A stretch of 64,000 nucleotides of DNA from Mermis nigrescens (lineage: Eukaryota; Nematoda; Enoplea; Mermithida; Mermithidae). Shown here in pieces: positions 36,111 to 46,192 of this stretch (position 1 is the stretch's first letter; every line of letters begins with the position of its first letter). The stretch covers positions 311,001 through 375,000 of the forward strand of contig JAVLUZ010000204.1 in assembly GCA_036768485.1 (NCBI GenBank). The letters are read 5' to 3'. A program made the translations under genes and the position numbers. Under the pieces are notes generated by a model, which did not search any database, was not told the DNA's origin, and saw only the letters and a list, made by a program, of their open reading frames with translations.

Positions 36111-36600
36111 CAAAAAGATGTTGAGATTTGTTGGACGGACAAACATCAGACTGCTTGTCAATTGCTAAAGAACGCATTTATGTTGCCTCCAATCCTTCAA
36201 TTGCTAAAATTTGATGACAAACACCAATTTATAATAACAACTGATGCTAGTAACTACGCTCTGTGTGCGATTCTAACACAGAATCATCTGCCAACAAAAA
36301 CTGGATTTATTCCAGGCTATGCCAGCCATGTTCTAAACCCAGCCGAGTGCAACTACGCAATATCAGAAAAAAAGCGCCAGCAGTTGTTTGGGCCATTAGG
36401 CACTATAGAAATTACTTGTACTGAAGTAAAATTATTGTGGAAATGGATCACTAAGCGTTAACGTGGCTTGTGAACATCAAAGAACCATTGAGACGATTAT
36501 GCTACTGGGGTCTTAAATTGCAGGAGTATGACTATCAAGTTGTTTATGTTCCTGTTGCATATAATTGCGCGGCGGATCTTTTGTCTTGACACCCAAAGTA
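36111..36600 (+). pseudogene. gypsy RNase H remnant
   Basis: It reads FIITTDASNYALCAILTQ, the conserved start of the Ty3/gypsy RNase H with its first catalytic Asp, then HVLNPAECNYAISEKK. The 3' part has RLCYWGLKLQEYDYQVVYVP-type text and a stop. It degrades the RNA strand during reverse transcription in living elements. Confidence 0.8.
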
Positions 36601-36899
36601 TGATGGTGCTTTACAAAAATATAAGCTTGAATGTAAACCGGTTGTTAATATTGCAAATTTCGAATCTGAAGCATCCAAATCTGAGGAGGATGAAATACCC
36701 CTGATAGACAAACAAATAAGACAACAATGTTGACCAAAGATTTCGGGAATCGCCCACTGTTTCCCTTGAATGAATAAAACTTAATACTGCAGAAAAAGCT
36801 TAAATACTGACACCCACAAGTCTCCTTGCTACACAGCACGTTGATGACAAACAAGGTAAAATTTGTGAATCGCTCAACAACCCAATGAACTTGAATACC

Positions 36900-37896
36900 A
36901 TGACAAATTTTCACTGTCAAACAATATAATGTTTCATTGTTTTCAACCTAAGCGCTCACCTAACGTAGTTCACCAACTCTTTATCCCTAAATCCTTATGT
37001 CATTTCATTCTAACCAAATTTCATGACTCACCATTCTAATGCGTTATTAATGGCCACAAATGGAGAACAATGTAGTTGCTATGTTGTAAAAATTCTGATG
37101 CGTGCTGGCAACGCAGGGTTGCATAAAATTCCATATCTGTTCTGATGATGCCAATCGAAATTTCTGCGCCATTTGAACTTATAGCGCATTATTGCTTGCA
37201 AATGCCAAGATGGACTTCCGGAAATGACCAAATTCTTGTGTTTATGGATTATTTTATGAAGCACGTTGAAGCCTTTGTTATTTCTGTTACAAAAAGCTTC
37301 TACAATCGCTAATCTTTTATTGCATGAAATTATTCCATGTTATGGTGTTCCCAAACAATTTCTAACCTATCAAAGGTTCAAATTTGCATCAGCATTGATT
37401 TCAGAAGTCTGTAAACTACTTTACGTTCAAAAAAGTCTTTATGACACCATATCATCCACAGTGTGACGGTCTTGTTGAGCAATATAATCATATGTTCATT
37501 GATGGACTTTCAAAAATGAGTGCAAGAGATAAGCATAATTGTGAAAAAATTTTGCCTCTTGCATTATTTGCATATTGTGCCATGCTGCAAGCCTCTTTGA
37601 ATATTTTGCTGTTTGAAATGTTCTATGTTATTAAATTTTAATTTTTTTAAATTTTAAATTGTTATTATTGACATTTTGCATTTCAACAATCTTACGATAC
37701 ATCCGGACTTGCCTTATGTCGCAGAACAATATATTGCAGACTTAAACCTGACTTTACAAGAAATACACAAAATTGCTACAAAGAACCCAGCACAAGCCTA
37801 AACCCAACAAAAAAAGCAGTAAAATAAAACGGTCAGCAAAAGTAATTATGCAGCGTTAGATATTTTTATCTAAATCATAAAGCCGTAATTCAACCC
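36900..37896 (+). pseudogene. gypsy integrase core remnant
   Basis: The fragments are, in order: FHDSPF near 37,020, a core strand QILVFMDYFMKHVEAF near 37,225 with a catalytic Asp, GVPKQFLTYQRFKFAS near 37,340 where the second Asp of the usual SDRG motif is lost, and MTPYHPQCDGLVEQYNH near 37,445, equivalent to the YHPQTDGQ motif with the Glu. Several frame changes. It is then cut by a TIR transposon. Confidence 0.8.
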
Positions 37897-38628
37897 ATGT
37901 CGTTTTCACTATACAATGAATGATTTTGAGGTTTTTGAACTTCCCTGAAAGAACTGGAAAGATTCAGAAAATGAGACATAGCTCATTAGAAAGAACAATA
38001 AATTTTCTAGCTATTTACTGGAGAAAATTTTAAAATATGTCAGGAAATCACAGAATAATAGCTGAAAACATTGAAAGCTACAGTATGACAGCCTTCCTGG
38101 CAGCCATATTGAAAAACTGAAATTCTATAGTAAATCAGACACTTAGCATATCACTCAAACGAGCTTTTTTGGACTTTCTAAGATCTGCTTAAACATCGAG
38201 AAATATGAAAAGAGCGCGAGTGAAATGCATACCTTATGGGGGCAGCCATATAGGAAAAAAATGAATTGAAATTGCAGGACGAACTATTCAGAAATATGAA
38301 AAACAAAAAGGGGTGAAATTTAGAGCACAAAAATATCTAACTATTTTGCCATTATCAAAATATGAAATTTGACCTGTATACTGTAGTGACCAAGCAAAGT
38401 TTGAGCATTTTTTCGAGCCTAGCATACTGTAGACATAAGCTAGCTATACTTTTTTCGGCAAAATAGTTTTATTTTAAAAGCTTTCTACAACATAAAACAT
38501 GGACTAATTTTCAAGCAAGCTGAATGAATTGTGATCATTTATTGTATTTATTCTTATAATAAATACCAGCGGATCAAAAGTTATACTCAAAAATGTACTG
38601 AAATTCTCAAATTGTGTGAAAACGACGT
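37897..38628 (-). mobile_element. TIR transposon nested in the gypsy integrase region
   Basis: The ends ATGTCGTTTTCAC and GTGAAAACGACGT form 13-bp inverted repeats with one mismatch. It is the inverse of the copy at 24,657-25,523, about 130 bp shorter. The integrase frame is interrupted at 37,896 and its GPY module reappears at once after 38,628, so this is a clean insertion. It has no protein of its own. Confidence 0.8.
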
Positions 38629-38880
38629 GCTGAAATTGGCAAACTATTGCCTAAACGCGTAGGTCCTTATAGGATCATTGTGTTATTAATGCCCAAAACC
38701 GCACAAATTGTTTACATATACAACGCTCTAATTATTGATCTCGTCAATCGTAATAGACTTTTGCTACAGCCCAAATTACCCTATTCTGATTTAATTGCAA
38801 AAAAACGTGCTTATTTACCTGGCAATTTTGTTTTTTGTCAAGTTACTGCGCCACCAAATTGCTCCCACAGTGATTATTAA
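38629..38880 (+). pseudogene. gypsy integrase C-terminal GPY module
   Basis: It reads LPKRVGPYRIIVLLMPKTAQ, the GPY/F module that ends many Ty3/gypsy integrases, then IDLVNRNRLL and a hydrophilic tail. This 77-codon frame (38,647-38,880) is intact. The frame preceding it, toward the inserted transposon, is shifted. Confidence 0.75.
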
Positions 38881-38973
38881 TTTTTTGGACTTACCTGGTC
38901 AGGAAAGATAATTTGGAATTGCGCACGAATTTGTTTATTAATTGGCTCTAAATAAGTACATGCTGTAAGTTAA

Positions 38974-41680
38974 ATGGTGGCGAGCCAATTTTGGCTGTGT
39001 ACCATTGAAAACGCATATGTTTCTACGAGCAACGTTGGACATGTGATGATGTTTACCTGTGAGGAAGCATCGTGCAATGCGATGCGCATGTTATTGCAGT
39101 CCAGGAACGCAGTCAAGGGATGTTATTATTTGGGCTACAATTCCAAATTCGTTAAAAATTGACGATATATGAAATTCCCATCATAGGAAAATGTATACAA
39201 ACAATTTATCCCGTCACATTGCAAAAAAACAGTCCATTTGTGCAAGATATCTAGCTCACCAGCCAGCAAGGCCATATATTTGTCCGGAACATTTTGCACT
39301 TCCCAAAATCGCCATTTGCTCTCGCTCTTCCACATTTTCTAGCTACATCTCTTAGTGGATGCATGGCTAGCAAGTCACAATCCATTCAACAACAGAATCA
39401 CCTATTTTCACATTTATGGCTCATGCACATAGGTGGGCAGCACCAAAATTCTGGGGGGTGAAAAAATTTCCGGGGGGGAGTGAAAAAATGTTTAAAGGTC
39501 AAAAAGGGCCTTAAAAATGGTGTTATGGCGAAGAAAACACCATTTTTCGACGTTTCTCATCAAGCTCTATCCAATGGCATCAAAAATTGCTAAAAAAGCA
39601 AAAAAAAATTTTCTGGGGGGGGGTATTTTGATTTCTGGGCGGTATTTCAACTTCTGGGGAGGTGCATACCCCCAAACCCCCCTTACACCCATGTGTGCTC
39701 ATGCATCGACAAAGTCCAACAAATCGCCAACCCAGCAATGCGTTTGAAAGCTTTAAATTGAAATCTGATCTGTGCTAAATTTAGTGATATGTTTTTGATC
39801 TTTAGGTTGATGCATAAAATTACCGTGCAATGCCACAAATTGCAGCAGTTGGCCGAATTCTTTTTGACATGCGTGTCAATCCAAATGCTCCAGATTGCTA
39901 TGGCTAAGCCTAGAGTACGCCTCTTATAAAATTAATGCGAAAAATATTTGGCGCTGGACCTGTTTATTACAATTGACGTATTGATCCTGATGAACGTGTA
40001 TTTGGCCAATAGTAGAATCAGTCCAGTAACCTACTGGAAGGGTTCACATTCCTTAATAATGAATTATAAGTGGAAAAGCTGATCAAAAAGAAAGCATATA
40101 TTCCATCCATTATTGCATGTGCCGGCAAATGTGAAACCCACCAAGAAGAAGAGAAAAGAACATTTCCCGTCTGATTATAATCCATTTTTGGCGGATGAAG
40201 AGGACAAATATTCCATCATCGTCAATTCAGATGAAGAATCATTAACGCCCGCTTTGACGTCAAGGGGTATATTTTGCCTGCCAATTGCAGCAGCCATGGT
40301 TGTCGACCAGCTGGCATCATCAATTGCAACCATTATCAATGTTTCAAGGCCCAATTTTATTGCCATCAAAGTTTAGGGCTGCTACCAGTAACTTGCTGAG
40401 TGCGCCTACCAAATCTCTGGTGCAACAGAGCATTTTGCTGTTAGCAACCCATTTGCCGCCCAACATCGCATTATTTATGCTGCCGGCTGTCATGTTAGTT
40501 CCACAACCAGTGTCACCGCTGGCTGTTATGCCAGCGCCGCAGTTGATTCTGCAGCCAGATGTCATGAGAGCTTAATTCTAGCAAATGCCGCACAACATCC
40601 AAAGGCCAGTTGCCTTTGTTGCAATTCCTGTGGATCAGATGGAATTTGATCGCCCAATTATTCTTGCGCCGTTGCCCAAAACAAGTGTTATTCCGCCAGC
40701 AACAATTCCAGTCTCCACCTTTGCGACCCCAGCCATGATTACTCTGAAGTGAATTCCGCAAATGTCACAGCCATCACTGCTAATTTTGGACAAATATTAA
40801 ATTCTGTGAATTGCATGGCCATTAGCCAAAATGCTGCGCTGTCCTTGAGACAGCTTTGCTACCCTTCACGCCGCAGCAGCTAAACGTCATCTGCTTTAAG
40901 GCTTATTTTTACCAATTGATGGAATTATTAGGTCGCAATATTCCTATGTTTCTGACTATCAATAATTACCCAAATCTTTGTGCTTGGTTGGGATCCAAAA
41001 ACGGTACGCCTCTGTATCAAGAACTTTTGGACCATACTCAGGTATTTTTCAACAAAGTTTATGGGACCCATCTTCGATTTTGCATGATTCTGACACCACC
41101 ACAATGCCTCACGCTTATTACAGATATCTGGTCTGAGGCTGTTGATGCTTAACAAGGACACCACCCGTGTACACCTCATTTCATTACACAACCGAGCCTT
41201 TTACAGTGTCAATTTTATCCGGACCCATACTTTGCCCGCAATCGACTTTTTATTACCACAGGACTGATGCTATACAAAGTTTTGCTTGAATACGTCATGG
41301 AACATCTCGATTGAGCTTTTGTTGCATTGCATGCAACCACCGCAGGATCATGAAGCCCTGGTATTTATTTCAATGCGCCAAATAGTGGACATTTTTGAGA
41401 TCTTTTGCGAATTTAAATGCAATCACGAAGCAATATTCCATGGACAACCAATCTCTTTGACGCCAGATGTTATGTATGCCTATGCCAAATTGCTACTGAA
41501 ATTCTTGGACTGTTGAATTGACGTGTTTGCATTTGGTATGCCAACCCAGGCATCACTGGGCGCATGTGCGAACAATTATGCCAAATGCTGCGTGTTGCAA
41601 TAATTGGCCCAATGCACACCAATTTCCCGACTGAAGCTTTCCGGGATTTCTGGAGTTAGCTGATAATGTTGAGGATCCTT
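38974..41680 (+). pseudogene. Third coding region downstream of gypsy pol, function unknown
   Basis: A chain of + strand open fragments continues for 2.7 kb after integrase: 38,974-39,162, a MITE, then 40,113-40,376 (a basic KPTKKKRKEHFP patch followed by an acidic ADEEDKYSI stretch), a Pro/Ala/Val-rich low-complexity part (40,376-40,760), a well-formed globular stretch (40,856-41,152, with FYQLMELLGRNIPMFLTI and CAWLGSKNGTPLYQELLD) and 41,286-41,516. I do not recognise it. There is no signal peptide, fusion peptide or C-terminal membrane anchor that would make it an envelope gene. It could be a captured gene, an ORF3 of this lineage, or part of another element. Confidence 0.45.
39428..39697 (-). 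mobile_element. hAT-type MITE copy 7 with perfect 8-bp target duplication
   Basis: It starts CATAGGTGGGCAGC and ends CACCCATGTGTG. CTCATGCA flanks it at 39,420-39,427 and 39,698-39,705. It interrupts the third coding region of the gypsy element. Confidence 0.95.
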
Positions 41681-41687
41681 ACAAATT

Positions 41688-41778
41688 GCGCTGAGAGCAG
41701 ATTAAGTACTTAAGTAACTCCCAAAGGTAAATACTAGGTATTTCTGTGTCAATCTTGTAGACAACAGAGGTTCAAGCA
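41688..41778 (+). repeat. 91-bp piece of the LTR-like repeat, candidate 3' LTR remnant
   Basis: It matches 30,490-30,580 with few changes and ends at the same CAAGCA. Only the 3' quarter of the repeat is present, so the rest of a 3' LTR would have to be deleted. Alternatively it is an unrelated fragment. Confidence 0.5.
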
Positions 41779-42160
41779 AACCCTATGTGATTTTCCATGG
41801 ACTTATATATTCCATTCAACTTTTTTTATGAGTTTTTTTCACGTTTCATGCAAAAAAGCTCTATTAGTATCCGTGTTTCATAAAATGCATTAGCTTGACT
41901 TTTAGGGAAGTCAACTCTGAGATGACAACAAGAATAATTCAGAATATAACGGAATGGCTTCAGCGCAATGATCAACAACTCATGGAATTTATTTTGGCAT
42001 TGAACAGTCTACATCTGGGTAAAACTTAATTGAAATCAGTATAATAATAATAATAATCATTATTATTATTATTATCTGAGATATAGAAATCTACCTGATT
42101 TGTCATGTTAAAAATTATTTTGAAAAGTAAATCAAACATGGATAAAATAAAAATATCCTA
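41779..42160. other. Gene-free stretch with AAT/ATT hairpin
   Basis: I see no gene. Around 42,042-42,075 five AAT-type triplets face five or six ATT triplets (AATAATAATCATTATTATT), forming a perfect hairpin. A short frame at 41,921-42,028 has a Met start but no recognisable motif. Confidence 0.6.
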
Positions 42161-42420
42161 CTATAGTCTGTTCCATTCCAAACGGCCCATTTTTGCTAAA
42201 TTTTTTATTACTGTATCAGTTCTTCACTATGCAGGTGACTTCTCAATTATTCCCTTGTAGCAGCTGGTTGCTTTAAACTCTTCTTATTGATGTCTGTCGC
42301 GTTGTACTTAATATGCAGAGCATCTGTTACACTGCTGCAACAACCTAAACCGTAAAATGTTATGCCACAGTAATAAGCCGTAAAGCCAAAATAGGCACTT
42401 TGAAATGGAACAGAATATAG
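42161..42420. mobile_element. TA-type MITE, TIR CTATAGTCTGTTCCATTCCA
   Basis: The left end CTATAGTCTGTTCCATTCCA is matched by the complement of the right end at 18 of 20 positions. There is no coding content. A TA-rich context on both sides fits Tc1/mariner-type integration. Confidence 0.75.
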
Positions 42421-42502
42421 TTAGATGATTAACAGTAATTCAGCGATTGTCTCTTGGTCCCCTTTGTGAATAGTCTTCACTTCGTGATCAGACATACATA
42501 CA

Positions 42503-42656
42503 TATAGTCTGTTTCACACAAGTTCGGCCCTAAATTTTAAAACCATCTTCAACAATAAGCTGACAGAGTGTGAGATATAATATTATATCATAACCCCGGC
42601 TTGCTGTACGTGAAAATCTTAAAATTTATGCACGAATTTAAGTGAAACAAACTATA
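42503..42656. mobile_element. TA-type MITE, TIR TATAGTCTGTTTCAC
   Basis: TATAGTCTGTTTCACACAAG on the left mirrors a right end whose complement is TATAGTTTGTTTCACTTAAA. It is 154 bp and non-coding. Its end words are related to the neighbouring MITE and to the one shared between arms at 22,330 and 53,269. Confidence 0.7.
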
Positions 42657-42889
42657 AGTGTATGGGTATAACAAAAAATAAGGCAAATTTAAAGCTGGTC
42701 TGCAAAAATGCATAAAATAACCAAAAACTATTATTAAGCATCGTTTCTAATGCTATTTCATGTCGATTTTAGAGGTCAGTTAGAATCGAAAAAAGTTATC
42801 TCACACCTGTCACGCTGTACACACTCTAAAATCGGCAGCACCAAAAGATGGTTGATATGCTGTATTTCTGTCTTACCAGCACACATAGG

Positions 42890-43148
42890 CGTGAGGGGAG
42901 GTTTGGGGTATTAGCCCCACAGAAGGCCAAATACCTCTCAGAAACATAAATACCCCTGACCTCAGAATTAAATTTTCAAAAAGCTTTTTTGTTTTTTTTT
43001 ACAATTTTTTGATGCCAATGTATAGTGGTCAATGCGTGATGTTTAAAAAAATTGTGGTTTTTTCCGCCATACCACAATTTTTAAGACCGTTTTCAGACCT
43101 TTGAAACACTTTAAACTGCCCCTTTAATGTTAGTGCTGCCCACCTATG
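42890..43148 (+). mobile_element. hAT-type MITE copy 8
   Basis: The ends are CACACATAGGCGTGAGGGG and TGCTGCCCACCTATG. The internal words are kept but diverged (GATGCCAATGTATAGTGGTC). No target duplication can be read, suggesting an old copy. Confidence 0.75.
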
Positions 43149-43379
43149 ATACTATGATACTTACCTATATATTTGCGTGACAAGGGAACATAGCCCAGTT
43201 TTACTCAATCATCACATTTCTCATACGTATTCGTTTTTATTGTTACTCAATAATATACGAGTATGTAGTAACAAGAATGAACAATCTCTCACGTCTGATT
43301 TATAAAATGTCTCAGTAATAACTTTCAGTTCCTCCAGCTAGTATACAAATATGTATAATTAGTACATAGGTCATTTACA

Positions 43380-43620
43380 CACTACACAGTCATACATTAC
43401 ATGCATACATAAGTACATACATACGTATGTGCATACAACATACACATAAACGCCTGTTTTAATGCGCCAAAATGGTCACATTGAAACGGTTGCGCCAAAA
43501 CATCCTCTCATGAAAAGAATACTAATGCGCCAAAACAGCTGTGCCAAAGTTTTCCCGCGCCAAACACGCTGCGCCCAAACGTCCCATTCCGGGCGACAAA
43601 TGTGCTTTCTAGACAGCCTG
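43380..43620. repeat. CATA-type microsatellite and GCGCCAAA repeat cluster
   Basis: About 43,385-43,450 is a degenerate CATA/TACA repeat. It is followed at 43,462-43,580 by at least six GCGCCAAA-type words (GCGCCAAAATGG, GCGCCAAAACAT, GCGCCAAAACAG, GCGCCAAACACG and so on) at irregular 15-35 bp spacing. The word is shared with the foldback-like element at 50,050-51,554, so this may be a fragment of a related end. Confidence 0.6.
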
Positions 43621-43759
43621 CAGTAATCCAAGTAAGTATAGCAAAACTTTATACACTTATCAATTGCTGTGCACAGTACCGTGAATCTTGTTTTGATTTA
43701 AATCGCTTTTTTGTTGACTTATAAAAACTCAGAAATTGTGATTCATACTAGAGATTCAG

Positions 43760-45124
43760 TAAAATAGGCAGCAAATGAATTATTTAACCCAAGCCTTGAC
43801 TCACATTGGAAATCAGATTCACTGGCATCCGAATCTCGAACATGTTTTAATCGTTCAGGCATGGAAGAAAAGAGGCTCTGGAACAAATTATTATTAGATT
43901 CCAGGCTAGACAAGACAATGTTCAAGTTTCTCAACAATGTCTTCTTGCGATTAATGCCCTCGACCACTTTCTTGATGCATCAGTTGCTCAACACTGTCCT
44001 TATCAATTTCGCCCGAATTTTCCATCGGATTCAGGTCGGGACTGTTACCGGGCCACAAATCATTGCCCTAAAATTCAATGCTCATGTTTCTTAGATAATT
44101 TTGCATTAAATTAGCTTTCATGCATGGCGCTCTGACATAAACTAATTTGGTTTCAACAACAACAAGAACATTATCAGGATCGTTAAAAAATAGTAAAACC
44201 TTCTGATTTAGCACAACACGACGGGAATATTCACCGTATCACAATTGTCCATTATCCTTAATTACCCGAAGCAAGCGTTTTGCAGTAAACATTAGGAAAA
44301 TACCAATGCAAGATGGGTTTATGAGAACACCGCGAAAATGTTCCTTGTCATCGATTTCATGTGGCTCAAGTGCCCAAACGCGGTCATTCTGATGGTTGCG
44401 TTTCCGAATTGAATAAATAAAGATTTCATCGCTCAAGGCAAAGTGCTTAAAATCGGATTCATCGTAATCTTTTGCATGTTAAGCAAGTAGCAAGCGATTT
44501 TCGCGATTCAGGTTCGTTTTTAGGGGTTTGGCGATTACGTGAAATGGTTTCAAACCCTGTTGTCACAAAAAAACGATAAACTGTGTAGTGACTACGAGTT
44601 TTTCCTCTTTCAGCCAAAATTTGATTCGACAGTCCGCAGCAACTTTTCCGTTGCAATCCAGTACTTGCACGAACAATGTTCTTCCATTCTTGAGACAAAG
44701 TATCCGGCCTGCCGCATTTCAAAAAGTCCGCAAAACAGTCGGAGGGTTTACTCCGCCAGTTGTCTTGAACCCATCTTTCACTCCTTGACAACCGATTGGC
44801 CACCCAATTTTTGGTAATGAATTCTGCTCCAGCTTCCTTTGCCTAAAAAAAAGCAGTAGCCCAAATCCTATCTGCTAAGCGATCTTGTTCCGAATCAAAA
44901 CTCATTTTGAACAAATAGGGATAACAAGATAATCCTAAAATAATCAATTTCACAGATGGGATTACTTTGCATTGATATAATTCATGACTCATTGTTAACT
45001 AAATAATCACAATAATACCATTAAACGCAGAACCAAATTTTCTACAAGAGGGTCTGTTCGAATTTGCTGTAGCTTGTTTATAAGGGTCTTTTCCAGTGGA
45101 ACAGATCATAATGAAACACCCTGT
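43760..45124 (-). mobile_element. Tc1/mariner transposon, inactive
   Basis: On the minus strand a transposase starts at about 44,905 (MSFDSEQDRLADRIWA, then an early stop). It shows a helix-turn-helix region (44,803-44,459), the first catalytic Asp in FALSDEIFIYS (44,440), a second-Asp region where the usual QDGAP reads YVRAP so the Asp is lost, and WPGNSPDLNPMEN (44,050) with the last acidic pair of the family. The C-terminus SMPERLKHV ends near 43,800. The right terminus at 45,095-45,124 reads, on the minus strand, TACAGGGTGTTTCATTATG, typical of the family. The left terminus was not found. It sits at the inner edge of the right palindrome arm. Confidence 0.85.
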
Positions 45125-45479
45125 ACATAGGTATGTGCAAATAGGCTCCGATCGTAAATAGGCAGTAGCCGAATTCTGGGGAGGGGTCTGAAGGGGTAAA
45201 ACCGCTAAAAATAGCATCAGAAATTCAATTATTAAGAATTATCGATTTTGGGAGGGAGGATCCGCCGAATCCTCCATACCATAACCATCATACATGTATG
45301 GCTACAACACATCTACTTATTCTTGTTTATTTACTTTACAACAAAAATTGCTCTAAAATTTGAAATATGGCCCAATTGTGCCATATACTAACACCCCATT
45401 CTGTTCATCATTCACAAAAAAACTAGCATTTATTAGAGGAAACTACAGTACACCTATAACTTAAATGTACGTGAGTTAT

Positions 45480-45677
45480 TCATGTAAAACAATTAAAAAG
45501 ACAAGATAGATTTAATGGTGCATGAATTTCCGCTCGAATCCATGAAATATGCTCGGGAACGTGAGCATACATTGCCACTTTTTGAGTACAAGTGCTGGAT
45601 TGGGCCGAAACCACGCCTATCAATATGTCTTTTTGCTCATTTTTTAAGTGGCAAACTGCTGCGCCGCCAGAATCTCC
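45480..45677 (-). CDS. Copy D exon 7: catalytic Ser and C-terminus
   Basis: The exon follows TTTTAAG and reads GDSGGAAVCHLKNEQKD, ILIGVVSAQSSTCTQK, MYAHVPEHISWIR and a tail with SCLFNCFT before TGA. At 198 nt it is exactly as long as in copy C. It is intact in itself, but the exons before it carry frame-breaking indels. The tail Cys pair is conserved between the arms. Confidence 0.85.
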   Translation of the reverse strand, partial: GDSGGAAVCHLKNEQKDILIGVVSAQSSTCTQKVAMYAHVPEHISWIRAEIHAPLNLSCLFNCFT

Positions 45678-46088
45678 CTTAAAAAAGACAAAAAATCTGC
45701 TTACGTTAGCTGCCTAGGTTAAGATAATTGCTTTATGTACTGCACACACGATATAAACCCAAAAAGAATCTCAGAAGCAAAGCTAAGAAATGATATTTAG
45801 AAAAAAGTCCTGCGTACAGTGATTTTTAGTTTTCTATAAACGACTGCTTAAATTGTGCTAGACAATATCTTTGGAGCGACTGGTGATTTTAGATATTTGT
45901 GTTCTTCATTTAACGGGCGGTCATTGCACATGGGCTGAATTTAATTTGAAAAAATTTATTTTAAAAAATTTTCAAGTTTTTAAAACAAATTTGAATGTTA
46001 AAAAATGGGCCAAAAAATTGACGGACAAAGTAAATTAAATACTGTCTTCGACGTTCCTCAGTAAGCTATTTCAATTGGTTCCAAATAC

Positions 46089-46192
46089 TGCAGAATCCTG
46101 TGAAAAGTTTTTTAAACATAGTTCTAGGTCCAGGCGTTTTGCAGTTTTCTCGTATTCGAGGACTCCTAAATCAACTAATCTTGTTTTGTTTC
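46089..46192 (-). pseudogene. Copy D exon 6, frame inconsistent
   Basis: After CCTGCAG it reads NKTRLVDLGVLEYEKTAK when entered with 2 nt and ends FSQDSA before a GTATTT donor, in phase 0 for exon 7. Entered with the phase that exon 5 actually leaves, it meets TGA within a few codons. Against copy C it has 2 extra bases at the start and 4 fewer in the middle. It is either a pseudogene exon or one with a shifted upstream partner. Confidence 0.5.

Larger units (their letters stand above)
30188..41778 (+). mobile_element. Decayed Ty3/gypsy retrotransposon with extra third coding region
   Basis: Its order is LTR-like repeat, gag with zinc knuckle, protease, reverse transcriptase, RNase H, integrase, GPY module, an unassigned coding region, then a piece of the same LTR-like repeat. 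RT before integrase is diagnostic for Ty3/gypsy. Stops and frameshifts are everywhere. Three hAT-type MITEs (30,634, 35,361 and 39,428) and one TIR transposon (37,897) are nested within it. It occupies the spacer of the palindrome. The core element is certain, while the outer bounds depend on the LTR interpretation. Confidence 0.75.

Noticed and set aside
38974..41680. Envelope gene of an infectious retrovirus-like element
   Set aside because: No signal peptide, furin-like site, fusion peptide or C-terminal membrane anchor is visible in the fragments.
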